The notes under the pieces: generated by a model | What the model was told of the DNA's origin: nothing | The model's database searches: none | Seen by the model: the letters and a program-made list of their open reading frames with translations, nothing else | Translations under genes and position numbers: made by a program | Assembly: GCF_014648055.1 (NCBI RefSeq) | Contig: NZ_BMQJ01000009.1 | Location: 60,332-124,331 of the forward strand | Length of the DNA: 64,000 nt | Direction: 5' to 3' | Origin: Streptosporangium pseudovulgare | Lineage (GTDB): Bacteria > Actinomycetota > Actinomycetes > Streptosporangiales > Streptosporangiaceae | Shown here: piece after piece, positions 50,028-64,000 of the stretch | Layout: each line of letters starts with the position of its first letter | Position numbering within the stretch: the first letter of the stretch is position 1

Positions 50028-50384
50028 GTGAAGGGTCTGGGCGAGCTGGAACGCAGCATCATGGACATCATCTGGGCGCAGTCATCCCCGGTGACGGCAC
50101 GCGAGGTCGGGCGTCTGATCGCCGACCGGGATCTCGCGCCGACCACCGTGATGACCGTGCTCGACCGGCTGACCCGCAAGGGCTTCCTCATGCGCACCCG
50201 CTCCGGGCGTGCCTGGCGCTACGAGCCGGCCGAGAGCCGCGACGCGTACGTCGCGGAGCTTATGCTTGAGGCGTTGGACATGACCGGAGACCGGTCCGCC
50301 GCGCTCACCAGGTTCGCCCAGGCCGTTTCCGGCAGCGAGGCGGAGATCCTGCTCAGAGCCCTTTCGGAGCTGGAGGACGAGTGA
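50028..50384 (+). CDS. BlaI/MecI/CopY-family repressor
   Basis: Winged-helix repressor of 118 aa: LGELERSIMDIIWAQSSPVTAREVGRLI, APTTVMTVLDRLTRKGFLMRTRSGRAWRYEP (recognition helix and wing) and a C-terminal dimerisation helix region. In BlaI/MecI systems a membrane metallopeptidase cleaves the repressor after a signal; the next gene here is such a peptidase and overlaps it (GTGA). No beta-lactamase or PBP gene is adjacent, so the regulon is probably elsewhere. Leaderless by position of the -10. Confidence 0.93.
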   Translation: MKGLGELERSIMDIIWAQSSPVTAREVGRLIADRDLAPTTVMTVLDRLTRKGFLMRTRSGRAWRYEPAESRDAYVAELMLEALDMTGDRSAALTRFAQAVSGSEAEILLRALSELEDE

Positions 50385-51313
50385 TAACCGCTGCAGCCCT
50401 GGCGATACTCGCCGTGGTCTGCGGGATCGGAGCCTGGCGGTTCACCCACGCACGGTGGACCTACCGCGCTCCCCATGTGGCGATCGTCCTGTGGCAGGCG
50501 CTCGGGGTGACCTGGGGCCTCGCCGGGACGGGGGCCCTGCTGGCCTATGCCCTGGAGCCCTACCGGCAGGGCGTGCTGCACGGCCTTTACTCCTTCATCT
50601 GCTCCGCCTTCGACGGCGGCTACGACGCGCCCGGCCCCTACGACGTGCCGAGGATCCTCGCCCTCATCACGGGGCTGACCGCGCTGTCGGTGCTGGTCGT
50701 CGTGCTGCTCACCGCGGCCTCCCAGACGCTCCGCGCCCGGCGCCGCCACCGCGTCCTGCTGGCGCTGGTCTCCCATGACGACCCCGGCGTCCCGGGCGTG
50801 CGGGTCCTCGACCACCCCGGCGCCACCGCCTACTGCGTGCCCGGCCTGCGTTCCCAGGTCGTCGTCAGCGCCGGCACCCTGAAGCTGCTGTCCCCCGACG
50901 AGCTGACCGCGGTGCTCGCCCACGAGAGCGCGCACGTCCGCGAGCGCCACGACCTGGTGCTGCTGCCGTTCGCCGCCCTGCACCGGGCGCTGCCCTGGTC
51001 GCGGCTGGTCAGGCTGATACAGAGCGAGGTCGGCCTGCTGGTGGAGATGGCCGCCGACGACGCCGCCCGCCGCTACTGCTCACCCCGCCGCCTGGCCACC
51101 GCCCTGCTGCGCTTCGGTACGGCGGGCAGCGTCCCCGCCCCGCAGGGCACGCTCGGCGCGGCGGGCACCTGCGACGCGGTGATGGCCCGGGTGCAGCGCC
51201 TGGTCACCCCGCTGCCGGACCTGCCCCGGCGGATCCGCTACGCCATCGTCGCCTTCTCGGTCACGCTGACCTCCTCGGCCCCGCTGCTCTGGCTGCTCCC
51301 GTTCCCGCACTGA
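50381..51313 (+). CDS. M56-family membrane metallopeptidase
   Basis: BlaR1/MecR1-like integral membrane protease (310 aa) without the extracellular penicillin-binding sensor domain. Membrane helices: AALAILAVVCGIGAW, IVLWQALGVTWGLAGTGALLAY, LITGLTALSVLVVVLLTAA and a C-terminal IVAFSVTLTSSAPLLWLL. The zinc site is HESAH (H181-E182-x2-H185) with a downstream Glu in LLVEMAADDAARR. GTG 50381 overlaps the blaI stop, so the two are produced together. The signal must be sensed by an unknown partner or by the membrane domain itself. Confidence 0.92.
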   Translation: MITAAALAILAVVCGIGAWRFTHARWTYRAPHVAIVLWQALGVTWGLAGTGALLAYALEPYRQGVLHGLYSFICSAFDGGYDAPGPYDVPRILALITGLTALSVLVVVLLTAASQTLRARRRHRVLLALVSHDDPGVPGVRVLDHPGATAYCVPGLRSQVVVSAGTLKLLSPDELTAVLAHESAHVRERHDLVLLPFAALHRALPWSRLVRLIQSEVGLLVEMAADDAARRYCSPRRLATALLRFGTAGSVPAPQGTLGAAGTCDAVMARVQRLVTPLPDLPRRIRYAIVAFSVTLTSSAPLLWLLPFPH

Positions 51314-51441
51314 CCGCCACGGCCGCCGGGCCGTGGCGCCACGCTGGTCGGGCATGCCCGCGCACGGCTCGGGATGCCGCGCCGGCCGCGCCGTTCCGTC
51401 CCACCGCCTCGGCCCGCGTTTGCTGGTGTTAGCCACTGTGT

Positions 51442-51470
51442 TTGCATTTGCAAGCAGAGTGGTGCACACT
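51442..51470 (+). promoter_or_regulatory. Promoter with TTGCATTTGCAA operator before the XRE gene
   Basis: -35 TTGCAT (51442-51447), 17-bp spacer, -10 CACACT (51465-51470), then 6 nt to the ATG: leaderless. The 12-bp palindrome TTGCATTTGCAA (51442-51453) covers the -35, suggesting autoregulation. Confidence 0.55.
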
Positions 51471-51476
51471 GGACAC

Positions 51477-52016
51477 ATGGCACTACCGAAGGTCGGTTCG
51501 ATCGGCGAGTACATCCGGGAGCAGCGCACGCAGGCGAAGATCTCTCTGCGCCAGCTGGCGGCCTCGGCGGGGGTCTCCAACCCCTACCTCAGCCAGATCG
51601 AGCGTGGCCTGCGCAAGCCCAGCGCGGAGATCCTCAACCAGATCGCCAAGGGCCTGCAGATCTCCTCCCAGGCACTTTACGTTCAGGCCGGCCTCATCGA
51701 GGATCGCGAGCCCGACAGTGACGTGCTGACCGCCATAAGGGCCGATCGCAACATCACCGAGCGGCAACGCCAGGTGCTGATCGACATCTATGAGTCGTTT
51801 CGCAAGGAGAACCGGTCGGAGACACCGGCCGAGGGCGCGTGGACCACGGAGGACGCGCACCCGTCGGCGGAGTCCCCGGGGGGCGGCACGGACTCCTCGC
51901 CCGACGACACGCCCTCGCCCGAGGACCGCGTGACCACGCCGGAGCACGGCGGGTCTCCGAAGGCGGCGGCGAAGCCCAAGACGTCAAACCGGAAAACCAG
52001 GAGGACTGATCAATGA
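51477..52016 (+). CDS. XRE-family transcriptional regulator
   Basis: DNA-binding protein of 179 aa. The HTH_3 domain covers about 8-65: IGEYIREQRTQAKISLRQLAASAGVSNPYLSQIERGLRKPSAEILNQIAKGL. The rest is an acidic/Ser/Pro tail that ends in a basic stretch (KPKTSNRKTRRTDQ). This gene and the next overlap by 4 nt (ATGA), and the pair is conserved in actinomycetes, where this regulator is a housekeeping one of unknown regulon. Leaderless promoter as described. Confidence 0.9.
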   Translation: MALPKVGSIGEYIREQRTQAKISLRQLAASAGVSNPYLSQIERGLRKPSAEILNQIAKGLQISSQALYVQAGLIEDREPDSDVLTAIRADRNITERQRQVLIDIYESFRKENRSETPAEGAWTTEDAHPSAESPGGGTDSSPDDTPSPEDRVTTPEHGGSPKAAAKPKTSNRKTRRTDQ

Positions 52017-52459
52017 CGTTCACCACCGAAGTCAAGAAGCTGGCCGACTCCAAGCCGTTCTACGCCGTGGCGGGCGCGGGCGACTACGCGGTCGAGAAGC
52101 TCCGCGAGATCCCCGACCAGCTGCAGCGGCTCCAGGGCCGCCGCGAGGAGATCCGCGAGGTCGCCAAGGAACTGCCCGAGCGGGCCAGGACGTTCGCCGA
52201 CAAGGCCGAGGTCTACGCCAAGGACTTCCCGGAGAAGGCCCGCGTCTACGCCGACCAGTTCACCAGCATGGCGGCCGGCCTCTACGAGGAGTTCGCCACC
52301 CGGGGCCGCAAGGTCGTCTCCCGGGCGAGCGGCGAGGCCGCGCTGGAGCTGGAGGAGGTCTCCGAGACCGCCGAGCCGGCGATCGCCGCGTCGGCCACCA
52401 ACGCCTCGCCCAGGAAGACCACCCGCACCACCAAGCCGAACAACGCCGCGCGCGCCTGA
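52013..52459 (+). CDS. HBHA-like coiled-coil protein
   Basis: Protein of 148 aa resembling heparin-binding hemagglutinin: MTFTTEVKKLADSKPFYAVAGAGDYAVEKLREIPDQL is a short amphipathic start, residues 38-110 form a coiled coil (LQRLQGRREEIREVAKELPERARTFADKAEV), and the C-terminus is Ala/Thr/Lys-rich (RKTTRTTKPNN). In mycobacteria HBHA is surface-associated and binds lipids and glycans; in soil actinomycetes the role may be lipid-body or membrane association. ATG overlaps the XRE stop. Confidence 0.8.
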   Translation: MTFTTEVKKLADSKPFYAVAGAGDYAVEKLREIPDQLQRLQGRREEIREVAKELPERARTFADKAEVYAKDFPEKARVYADQFTSMAAGLYEEFATRGRKVVSRASGEAALELEEVSETAEPAIAASATNASPRKTTRTTKPNNAARA

Positions 52460-52469
52460 CGCCGGCACC

Positions 52470-52525
52470 GCGCCCGCCCCGCGCCCCCGCCCGTTCCTGC
52501 GGCGGGGCCGCGGGGCGGGCGCTTT
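52470..52525 (+). terminator. Terminator after the HBHA-like gene
   Basis: Fourteen-bp perfect arms GCGCCCGCCCCGCG (52470-52483) and 52509-52522 followed by TTTC, starting 11 nt after the stop. Confidence 0.8.
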
Positions 52526-52678
52526 CACGTCCCGCGCGCCCCGGAAGCCGGCCCGCGCGCCGCGGGTGTCCTCCGGGGAGCCGGCCCGCCCGCGGGCGGC
52601 TCCGGTTCGCGTGCCGCACGCACGTTCCGGCGGCATTAGTCTGAGAGACACCAGCGAGGCGAACGTTTAGGAGAGGCG

Positions 52679-53017
52679 ATGCTCCAGATCCACGGCGTGT
52701 TGGACCTGATCTTCTGGGTGCTTTCCATCGCCGCGTTCGCCATGTCGGCCTGGGCCCTCTTCCACGCCGTACGGACGTCGGCGCGGGCGTTCGCGGTCGC
52801 GGGCAAGCAGAGCAAGAAATTCTGGCTGATCGTGCTGGGGCTGGCGGCCCTCTTCTCGTTCGCCTCCGCGGTGGGCTACTTCGGGGTCGGCCTCGGCCAG
52901 CTCAACATCTTCGCCATCGCCGCGGTGATCGCGGCCGGCATCTATCTCGCCGACGTGAAGCCGGCCGTCGGCGAGGTCGGCCGGGGCGGCAACTCGGGCC
53001 CCTACGGCCCCTGGTGA
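52679..53017 (+). CDS. DUF2516 membrane protein
   Basis: Small membrane protein of 112 aa with three hydrophobic segments (VLDLIFWVLSIAAFAMSAWALFHAV, FWLIVLGLAALFSFASAVGYF, LNIFAIAAVIAAGIYLADV). DUF2516 is actinobacterial and often located next to the XRE/HBHA-like pair, as here. AGGAGAGG is 3-7 nt before the ATG. Function unknown. Confidence 0.9.
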   Translation: MLQIHGVLDLIFWVLSIAAFAMSAWALFHAVRTSARAFAVAGKQSKKFWLIVLGLAALFSFASAVGYFGVGLGQLNIFAIAAVIAAGIYLADVKPAVGEVGRGGNSGPYGPW

Positions 53018-53092
53018 CCCCTGATCGCGACCCCGGGTGATTCCGCCGTTAATCCATTGCCCGGCGAGCGGCGGACCCGGTAGACATTCCGG

Positions 53093-53650
53093 ATGATGTT
53101 CGCCGACAAACCCACCCTGCCCGGGGACCGCGTGACGCTCCGCCCCGTCGGCCCCGAACACGTCGAAGGACTGTGGGAGCTGGTCAACGACCCGGAGACC
53201 GGCCGGCTGACCGGCTCGCACGCCAAGCCCGACCATGAGGCGATCAAGCGCTGGTACGCCTCGCGCGGCGAGCACGACAACCGGCTGGACCTGGCGATCT
53301 GCGCCAACGACCAGGACGGCGCCTACGTCGGGGAGATCGTTCTCAACGACCTCGACACCGACAATCTCTCCTGCAACCTGCGCATCGCCCTGATCGGGCC
53401 CCGGGTGTTCGGCAGGGGGTACGGCGGCGAGGCGATCCGGCTGGTGCTCCGCCACGCCTTCACCACCACGCCGCTGCACCGGATCCACCTGGAGGCCTTC
53501 GCCTTCAACGAGCGGGCCCTGCACGTCTACCGGAAGGCCGGTTTCGTCCAGGAGGGTGTGCACCGCGACGTCCTGCGCTGGGACGGGAAATGGCACGACT
53601 CGATCACCATGGCGGTGCTGGCCCCTGACTTTAAAGTCAGAGAGATTTGA
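53093..53650 (+). CDS. GNAT-family N-acetyltransferase (RimJ/RimL-type)
   Basis: Acetyl-CoA-dependent acetyltransferase of 185 aa: beta-1 VTLRPVGPEHVEGLWELVND, the acetyl-CoA pyrophosphate loop VFGRGYGGEAIRLVLRHAF (motif A, R/Q-x2-G-x-G/A), and motif B HRIHLEAFAFNERALHVYRKAGFVQEG. Substrate may be a protein N-terminus or small amine. ATG 53093 or 53096. It ends about 30 nt before the celR promoter; no terminator is visible between them. Confidence 0.9.
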   Translation: MMFADKPTLPGDRVTLRPVGPEHVEGLWELVNDPETGRLTGSHAKPDHEAIKRWYASRGEHDNRLDLAICANDQDGAYVGEIVLNDLDTDNLSCNLRIALIGPRVFGRGYGGEAIRLVLRHAFTTTPLHRIHLEAFAFNERALHVYRKAGFVQEGVHRDVLRWDGKWHDSITMAVLAPDFKVREI

Positions 53651-53681
53651 CATACATGTAGTGATTTTTTGGAAACATCTT

Positions 53682-53708
53682 TTGACACTTCCGAAACAAT
53701 GCTACGTT
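53682..53708 (+). promoter_or_regulatory. Predicted promoter of the celR-type repressor gene
   Basis: -35 TTGACA (53682-53687) and -10 TACGTT (53703-53708) with a short 15-bp spacer. The repressor's own operator begins 4 nt downstream, consistent with autoregulation. Confidence 0.45.
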
Positions 53709-53711
53709 CAC

Positions 53712-53725
53712 TGGGAGCGCTCCCA
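53712..53725 (+). promoter_or_regulatory. CelR box TGGGAGCGCTCCCA (autoregulatory)
   Basis: Exact 14-bp palindrome known as the CelR operator of Thermobifida fusca cellulase genes and the CebR box in Streptomyces. It lies 44 nt before the repressor ATG, just after the predicted -10. Confidence 0.85.
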
Positions 53726-53755
53726 CCTGTGCGGAATGTTGGTGTGGAGGAAGTT

Positions 53756-54769
53756 ATGTCGGATCTACCCACACTTGCCCAGGTCGCGGCGGAAGCGGGG
53801 GTCTCCCCCGCCACGGCGTCCCGGGTACTCACCGGTTCGGTGCGGGTCAGCACGTCGACCCGCAGGCAGGTGCACGACGCGATCTCACGTCTCGGTTACG
53901 TCCGGCACCGCGCCCCCAGGGGCGGCGCCGGACGCCGGTCCGACCACATGGTGGCCGCGGTGCTCTGCGAGCCCGTACACCGTCTGTTCACCGAGCCGTT
54001 CTACGCCAGGCTGATCACCGCGGCGGAGGAGGTGCTCACCCGCCACGGCGTTCCCCTCGCGATGATGACGGCCACCGCCGCGACCTCGACCGTCGCCACA
54101 CCGCCGCTGGTCTCCGGCGGCGTCGACGGCGTCCTTCTCATCGGCGCCAGGGAGCGGCACCCGCTCGCGGTCACCCTGGCCGCCTCCGGAGTCCCGATAC
54201 GGTGCCTGGGCAAGCCGCCGGAGGGCATCGAGCTTCCGCACGTCGACATGGACAACCGCGACGGCGGACGGCAGGCCGCCGAGCACCTGCTGCTCGGCGG
54301 GCGGAGGTCCATCGCCGTCATCTCGGGCCCGCCCGGGCTGCCGGCGGCGCGGGACCGGCTCGACGGCTTCCTGCAGACGCTCGCCCTGGCCGGGATGACC
54401 GGGGTGCCGGTGGCCTACGGCGACTTCAGCCACAACTCGGGCGTGCACGGCATGCAGTGGCTGCTGCGCCGGATGCCGAACGTGGACGCGGTGTTCGCGG
54501 CCTCCGACGTCATGGCCGCCGCGGCCGTCCAGACCCTCCGGCGGGCGGGACGCAGGGTGCCGGACGACGTGGCCGTGATCGGCTTCGACGACGCCCCCGT
54601 CGCCCGGCGGACCTCTCCCCCGCTGACCACCGTGCGCCAGCCCGTGGAGGAGTTCGCCGCCCTGGCCGCCCGCCTGCTGCTGCTGGCCATGTCGTCGCCG
54701 GCCACGGCGGGCGGCGCGGGCAACAACCCGGTCCTGCCCACCGAGCTGGTGGTCCGTGAGTCCGCCTGA
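53756..54769 (+). CDS. celR: LacI-family repressor, CelR/CebR type
   Basis: Cellobiose-responsive regulator of 337 aa. DNA-binding domain: LPTLAQVAAEAGVSPATASRVLTG with hinge SRLGYVRHRA; periplasmic-binding-like effector domain from about 60 (HMVAAVLCEPVH ... DGVLLIGARE ... VAVIGFDDAPVA ... LTTVRQPVEEFA). The first ATG with GGAGG 5 nt upstream is 53756. The CelR boxes before this gene and GH48 identify its probable targets. Its last codons overlap the kinase start by 14 nt. The gene symbol rests on operator and context. Confidence 0.88.
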   Translation: MSDLPTLAQVAAEAGVSPATASRVLTGSVRVSTSTRRQVHDAISRLGYVRHRAPRGGAGRRSDHMVAAVLCEPVHRLFTEPFYARLITAAEEVLTRHGVPLAMMTATAATSTVATPPLVSGGVDGVLLIGARERHPLAVTLAASGVPIRCLGKPPEGIELPHVDMDNRDGGRQAAEHLLLGGRRSIAVISGPPGLPAARDRLDGFLQTLALAGMTGVPVAYGDFSHNSGVHGMQWLLRRMPNVDAVFAASDVMAAAAVQTLRRAGRRVPDDVAVIGFDDAPVARRTSPPLTTVRQPVEEFAALAARLLLLAMSSPATAGGAGNNPVLPTELVVRESA

Positions 54770-56303
54770 GCCCGGCGGACTTCGGGCGGGAGACGTCCTC
54801 GCCCGCCGTTACGACCTGGTGGAGCCGATCGCGGCGGGCGGCATGAGCGTCATCTGGCGTGCCTTCGACCGGTCCCTGCAACGGCAGGTCGCGGTCAAGG
54901 TGCTGGACGGCGAGCTCGGCTCCGACCGGGGAGACCGGGAGCTGATCCGCCGGGAGGCCCGCGCCACCGCGCGCCTCATCCACCCGGACGCGATCGAGGT
55001 GTACGACTACGGCGAGACGGTCACCACCCGGGGCCGTCTCGCCGCGTACGTGGTCATGCGCCTGCTGGAGGGCCGGCCGCTGGCCGACCGGATCGCCGAG
55101 GGGCCGCTGCCGTGGCGGGAGGCGGCGGCCATCGCCGCCCGGCTGGCCGCCGTGCTGGCCACCGCCCACGCCCGCGGCATCGTCCACCGGGACGTGACCG
55201 CCGAGAACGTGCTGCTGACCGCGGACGGCGCCAAGCTGCTCGACTTCGGCATCGCCGCGTTCATCGGCGAGGGCGACGACGACCACGCCTCCGACTACGG
55301 CACCCCTCCCTACGTCGCGCCGGAGCGGCTGACCGGCACGACGGCCGACCCGGCCGGTGACGTGTACGCGCTCGGCGTGCTGCTGTTCGAGATGCTCACC
55401 GGCGGTCCGCCGTACCCGGAGCGGACCTGGGAGGAGATCGAGAACGCGAGACGGGAAGGGCCGCCGCCGGAGGTCCGGGTGCCGGGCCTGCCGTCCGAGA
55501 TCGCCGTGCTCTGCCGGAGCTGCCTGTCGGCCGACCCGGCGGAGCGGCCGAAGGCGCGCGAGGTGGCCGACCGGCTCTCCCGGCCGCCGTCCAGGACCCG
55601 TACGGCGGCGCGGACCGTGATCGTGCGCTGGACGCTGGCGGCGGCGGCGGTGGTGCTGGCCGCGGGAGCCCTGACGTGGTACCAGGCGCTCGGCACGGGA
55701 GGCCAACGGTCCGGGCCGGGCACGGCGCTCGGGCCCGCCACCCGGCCCGTCCCGTCCGCGACCCCCCGTCTCGGCGCCTCTCCCACCCCGGGCCGGGCCC
55801 GCTCCCCGGGCTCCCCCTCCCCCGTCTCTCCAGACCGGTCCGCGGGCTCCCCTGACCAGCCCGCGGGCCTTTCCACGCCGCCCACGGACCCCCCTGACCG
55901 GTCCGCGGGCACCCCGGACGGATCCGCCGGCTCCCCCGAGCGGTCCCCGGGGGCGGGCGAGCCGCCACGCGCGGACCGGACGGCCCGCGTGTGGCGGTCA
56001 CCGCCGGACCGCGGGACGCCGGAGACGGCCCCGGTGGCGGAGGTCCCACCGGTGCCGGACCTGGAAGGAAGCGTGCGGGGCTTCAACGCGCTGCTCGCCG
56101 AGGGGCAGAGCAGGGGCGGGATACGCCCGGACGTGGCGCTGGACCTGCGGCAGGTGCTGGACAACGTCGTCTGCTGCTCCGGCGACCTCTCCGCGGTCCG
56201 GGAGAAGATCGACACCCGGCACCGGGAGGGCGCCCTGTCGGACGGGTTCCGCGACGCGCTGAGGGACCAGCTCCGGTACGTGGCGCTGGCGCTGACCGGC
56301 TGA
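54756..56303 (+). CDS. Membrane Ser/Thr protein kinase (PknB-like)
   Basis: Eukaryotic-type kinase of 515 aa. Catalytic domain (about 19-275): ATP-anchoring lysine K48 (VAVKVL), catalytic loop HRDVTAENVLL, DFG in LLDFGIAAF, APE in PYVAPERL; glycine loop AAGGMSVIW. One membrane helix follows (about 289-308, WTLAAAAVVLAAGALTWYQAL), then a 120-residue Ser/Pro/Asp extracytoplasmic stalk with SPDRSAGSPDQPAG-type repeats and a compact C-terminal helical domain containing a CC pair. GTG 54756 lies within the repressor's 3' end, so the two are coupled. Active by motif; substrate and signal unknown. A link to cellulase control is inference. Confidence 0.9.
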   Translation: MSPPEPGGLRAGDVLARRYDLVEPIAAGGMSVIWRAFDRSLQRQVAVKVLDGELGSDRGDRELIRREARATARLIHPDAIEVYDYGETVTTRGRLAAYVVMRLLEGRPLADRIAEGPLPWREAAAIAARLAAVLATAHARGIVHRDVTAENVLLTADGAKLLDFGIAAFIGEGDDDHASDYGTPPYVAPERLTGTTADPAGDVYALGVLLFEMLTGGPPYPERTWEEIENARREGPPPEVRVPGLPSEIAVLCRSCLSADPAERPKAREVADRLSRPPSRTRTAARTVIVRWTLAAAAVVLAAGALTWYQALGTGGQRSGPGTALGPATRPVPSATPRLGASPTPGRARSPGSPSPVSPDRSAGSPDQPAGLSTPPTDPPDRSAGTPDGSAGSPERSPGAGEPPRADRTARVWRSPPDRGTPETAPVAEVPPVPDLEGSVRGFNALLAEGQSRGGIRPDVALDLRQVLDNVVCCSGDLSAVREKIDTRHREGALSDGFRDALRDQLRYVALALTG

Positions 56304-56348
56304 CCGGCTGACCGCGCCCGGCCGCGCCCCGCCGCGTCCGCGGGGCAC

Positions 56349-56398
56349 GGGGGCGCGGGGCGCGGGGGCGCGGGGCGCGGGGGCGCGGGGCGCGGGGG
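56349..56398. repeat. 15-bp tandem G-rich repeat
   Basis: Three units of GGGGGCGCGGGGCGC plus a partial one, in the gap after the kinase gene. With runs of four and five G it is another potential G-quadruplex and resembles the array at 8721. Confidence 0.85.
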
Positions 56399-56406
56399 CA
56401 CGACCG

Positions 56407-56419
56407 GTGAAACTTTCAC
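56407..56419 (+). promoter_or_regulatory. TGAAASTTTCA-type palindrome before GH5
   Basis: GTGAAACTTTCAC, a perfect 13-bp palindrome about 200 nt before the GH5 start. A sister site lies before GH48 (58328). It resembles GAAAnTTTC palindromes reported near actinomycete xylanase and other polysaccharidase genes. The rest of 56304-56616 has a candidate -35 (TTGACG) but no clear -10. Confidence 0.55.
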
Positions 56420-56538
56420 GGAACCCGGGGGCGGGCGGGAGCCGTACGGGGCCGGGACGGCGCAGGTCACGCGGCCCGCGGGGGAGGCGGGACGGTCGGC
56501 GGGCGGTTGACGGGCGTCCGCCGGGCGGCCAAGCATGA

Positions 56539-58248
<1,710 letters not shown>

Positions 58249-58253
58249 CCCCC

Positions 58254-58313
58254 TCCGGGGAGCCCCGGCGGCCGGTCCCCTCCCGGCGACCCGGTCTCCC
58301 GGGGCTCCCCGGA
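58254..58313 (+). terminator. Terminator after GH5
   Basis: Fifteen-bp perfect arms 58254-58268 (TCCGGGGAGCCCCGG) and 58299-58313 with a 30-nt loop. Starts 5 nt after the stop. No U-run. Confidence 0.72.
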
Positions 58314-58327
58314 ACCCCCGCGGGCAC

Positions 58328-58340
58328 GTGAAAGTTTCAG
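58328..58340 (+). promoter_or_regulatory. TGAAASTTTCA-type palindrome before GH48
   Basis: TGAAA-G-TTTCA (58329-58339), about 215 nt before the GH48 start, the same palindrome class as at 56407. Confidence 0.5.
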
Positions 58341-58422
58341 CCGGCGGGAAATCCCCCGCCGGGATCTCAGCAGCCTGGCGGCCCCCGGCATGAAACGCGG
58401 GTGTAACCCGGAATCCATCCCA

Positions 58423-58472
58423 TTGACATCCGGACACCCAGCCTCAAAAAATCCCTTTTGGGAGCGCTCCCA
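58423..58472 (+). promoter_or_regulatory. GH48 promoter region with CelR box
   Basis: A -35 TTGACA (58423-58428), a weak -10-like A-rich segment (about 58445-58452) and then the perfect 14-bp CelR palindrome TGGGAGCGCTCCCA at 58459-58472, 81 nt before the ATG. It is ideally placed for repression. Confidence 0.78.
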
Positions 58473-58553
58473 CCCCCCTTTCCCCCGGCCCCACCCGGCA
58501 CATGACCGCAACCAGCGGTTTTGTGCCGACCCACCCCCTGGAGGAACTTCCCG

Positions 58554-64000
<5,447 letters not shown>

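Noticed and set aside
51442..51453. TTGCATTTGCAA as a third Nur box
   Set aside because: The half-sites are not separated by 5 bp as Nur requires. A palindromic operator of the XRE regulator fits better.

Overview
The window is about 72% G+C by eye, with strong third-position G/C bias, so long antisense open frames are everywhere. The gene content is that of a mycelial actinomycete, probably Streptosporangiaceae or a close relative. Supporting this are mycothiol synthesis (mshA), carD, SenX3/RegX3-PhoU, DUF2637 and DUF2516 proteins, a CelR-type cellulase regulon, an ECF41 sigma factor and many leaderless genes. Genus and species are inference; there is no rRNA gene here.

Layout. 1-2,561: an ECF metal importer, cbiM(N)-Q-O, behind a promoter containing a Nur-like (nickel-repressor) box. 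2,722-22,580: a patchwork of cell-surface and regulatory genes (teichoic-type glycosyltransferase, lipoprotein, STAS protein, GCS2 ligase, AfsR-like regulator with a monooxygenase) and several divergent regulator/enzyme pairs: CGNR regulator/NTF2-like, MmyB-type regulator/FMN reductase, TetR/FrnE-like, TetR/SDR. It ends with a transpeptidase-fold protein that has lost its catalytic motifs. 22,603-24,161: a conserved hypothetical gene and sodF, also behind a Nur-like box. 24,200-30,907: an accessory region of lower G+C with pseudogene fragments, two unrelated broken integrases and hypothetical genes. It ends in a remnant integrative element at tRNA-Thr(TGU) that carries an ECF41 sigma factor and its likely partner flavoprotein. 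31,016-43,961: core genome: DMT transporter, cysS-rlmB, a DUF2637 protein, two GlsB stress membrane proteins, carD-ispF, lipoprotein, senX3-regX3, phoU behind a PHO box, gpmA. 43,993-53,650: PEP mutase-family enzyme coupled to a repeat-expanded P450, YbjN, mshA, an SDR and a methyltransferase, a BlaI/M56 pair, an XRE regulator with an HBHA-like protein, DUF2516 and GNAT. 53,682-64,000: a cellulose-degradation locus: CelR-type LacI repressor overlapping a membrane Ser/Thr kinase, then secreted GH5-CBM2, CBM2-Ig-Calxbeta-GH48 and GH9-CBM3c-FN3 (cut by the right edge).

How the parts fit. The cellulase enzymes form an endo-, processive and reducing-end-acting set. Perfect TGGGAGCGCTCCCA boxes lie before the repressor and GH48, a near-perfect box lies inside the GH48 signal-peptide region, and a second palindrome class (TGAAASTTTCA) lies before GH5 and GH48. 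The two Nur-like sites suggest that the metal importer moves nickel and is co-regulated with the iron superoxide dismutase. The most unusual points are the transpeptidase-like pseudoenzyme, the repressor/kinase overlap heading the cellulase cluster, the ECF41 mini-element in tRNA-Thr, and the P450 interrupted by an 18-bp repeat array.
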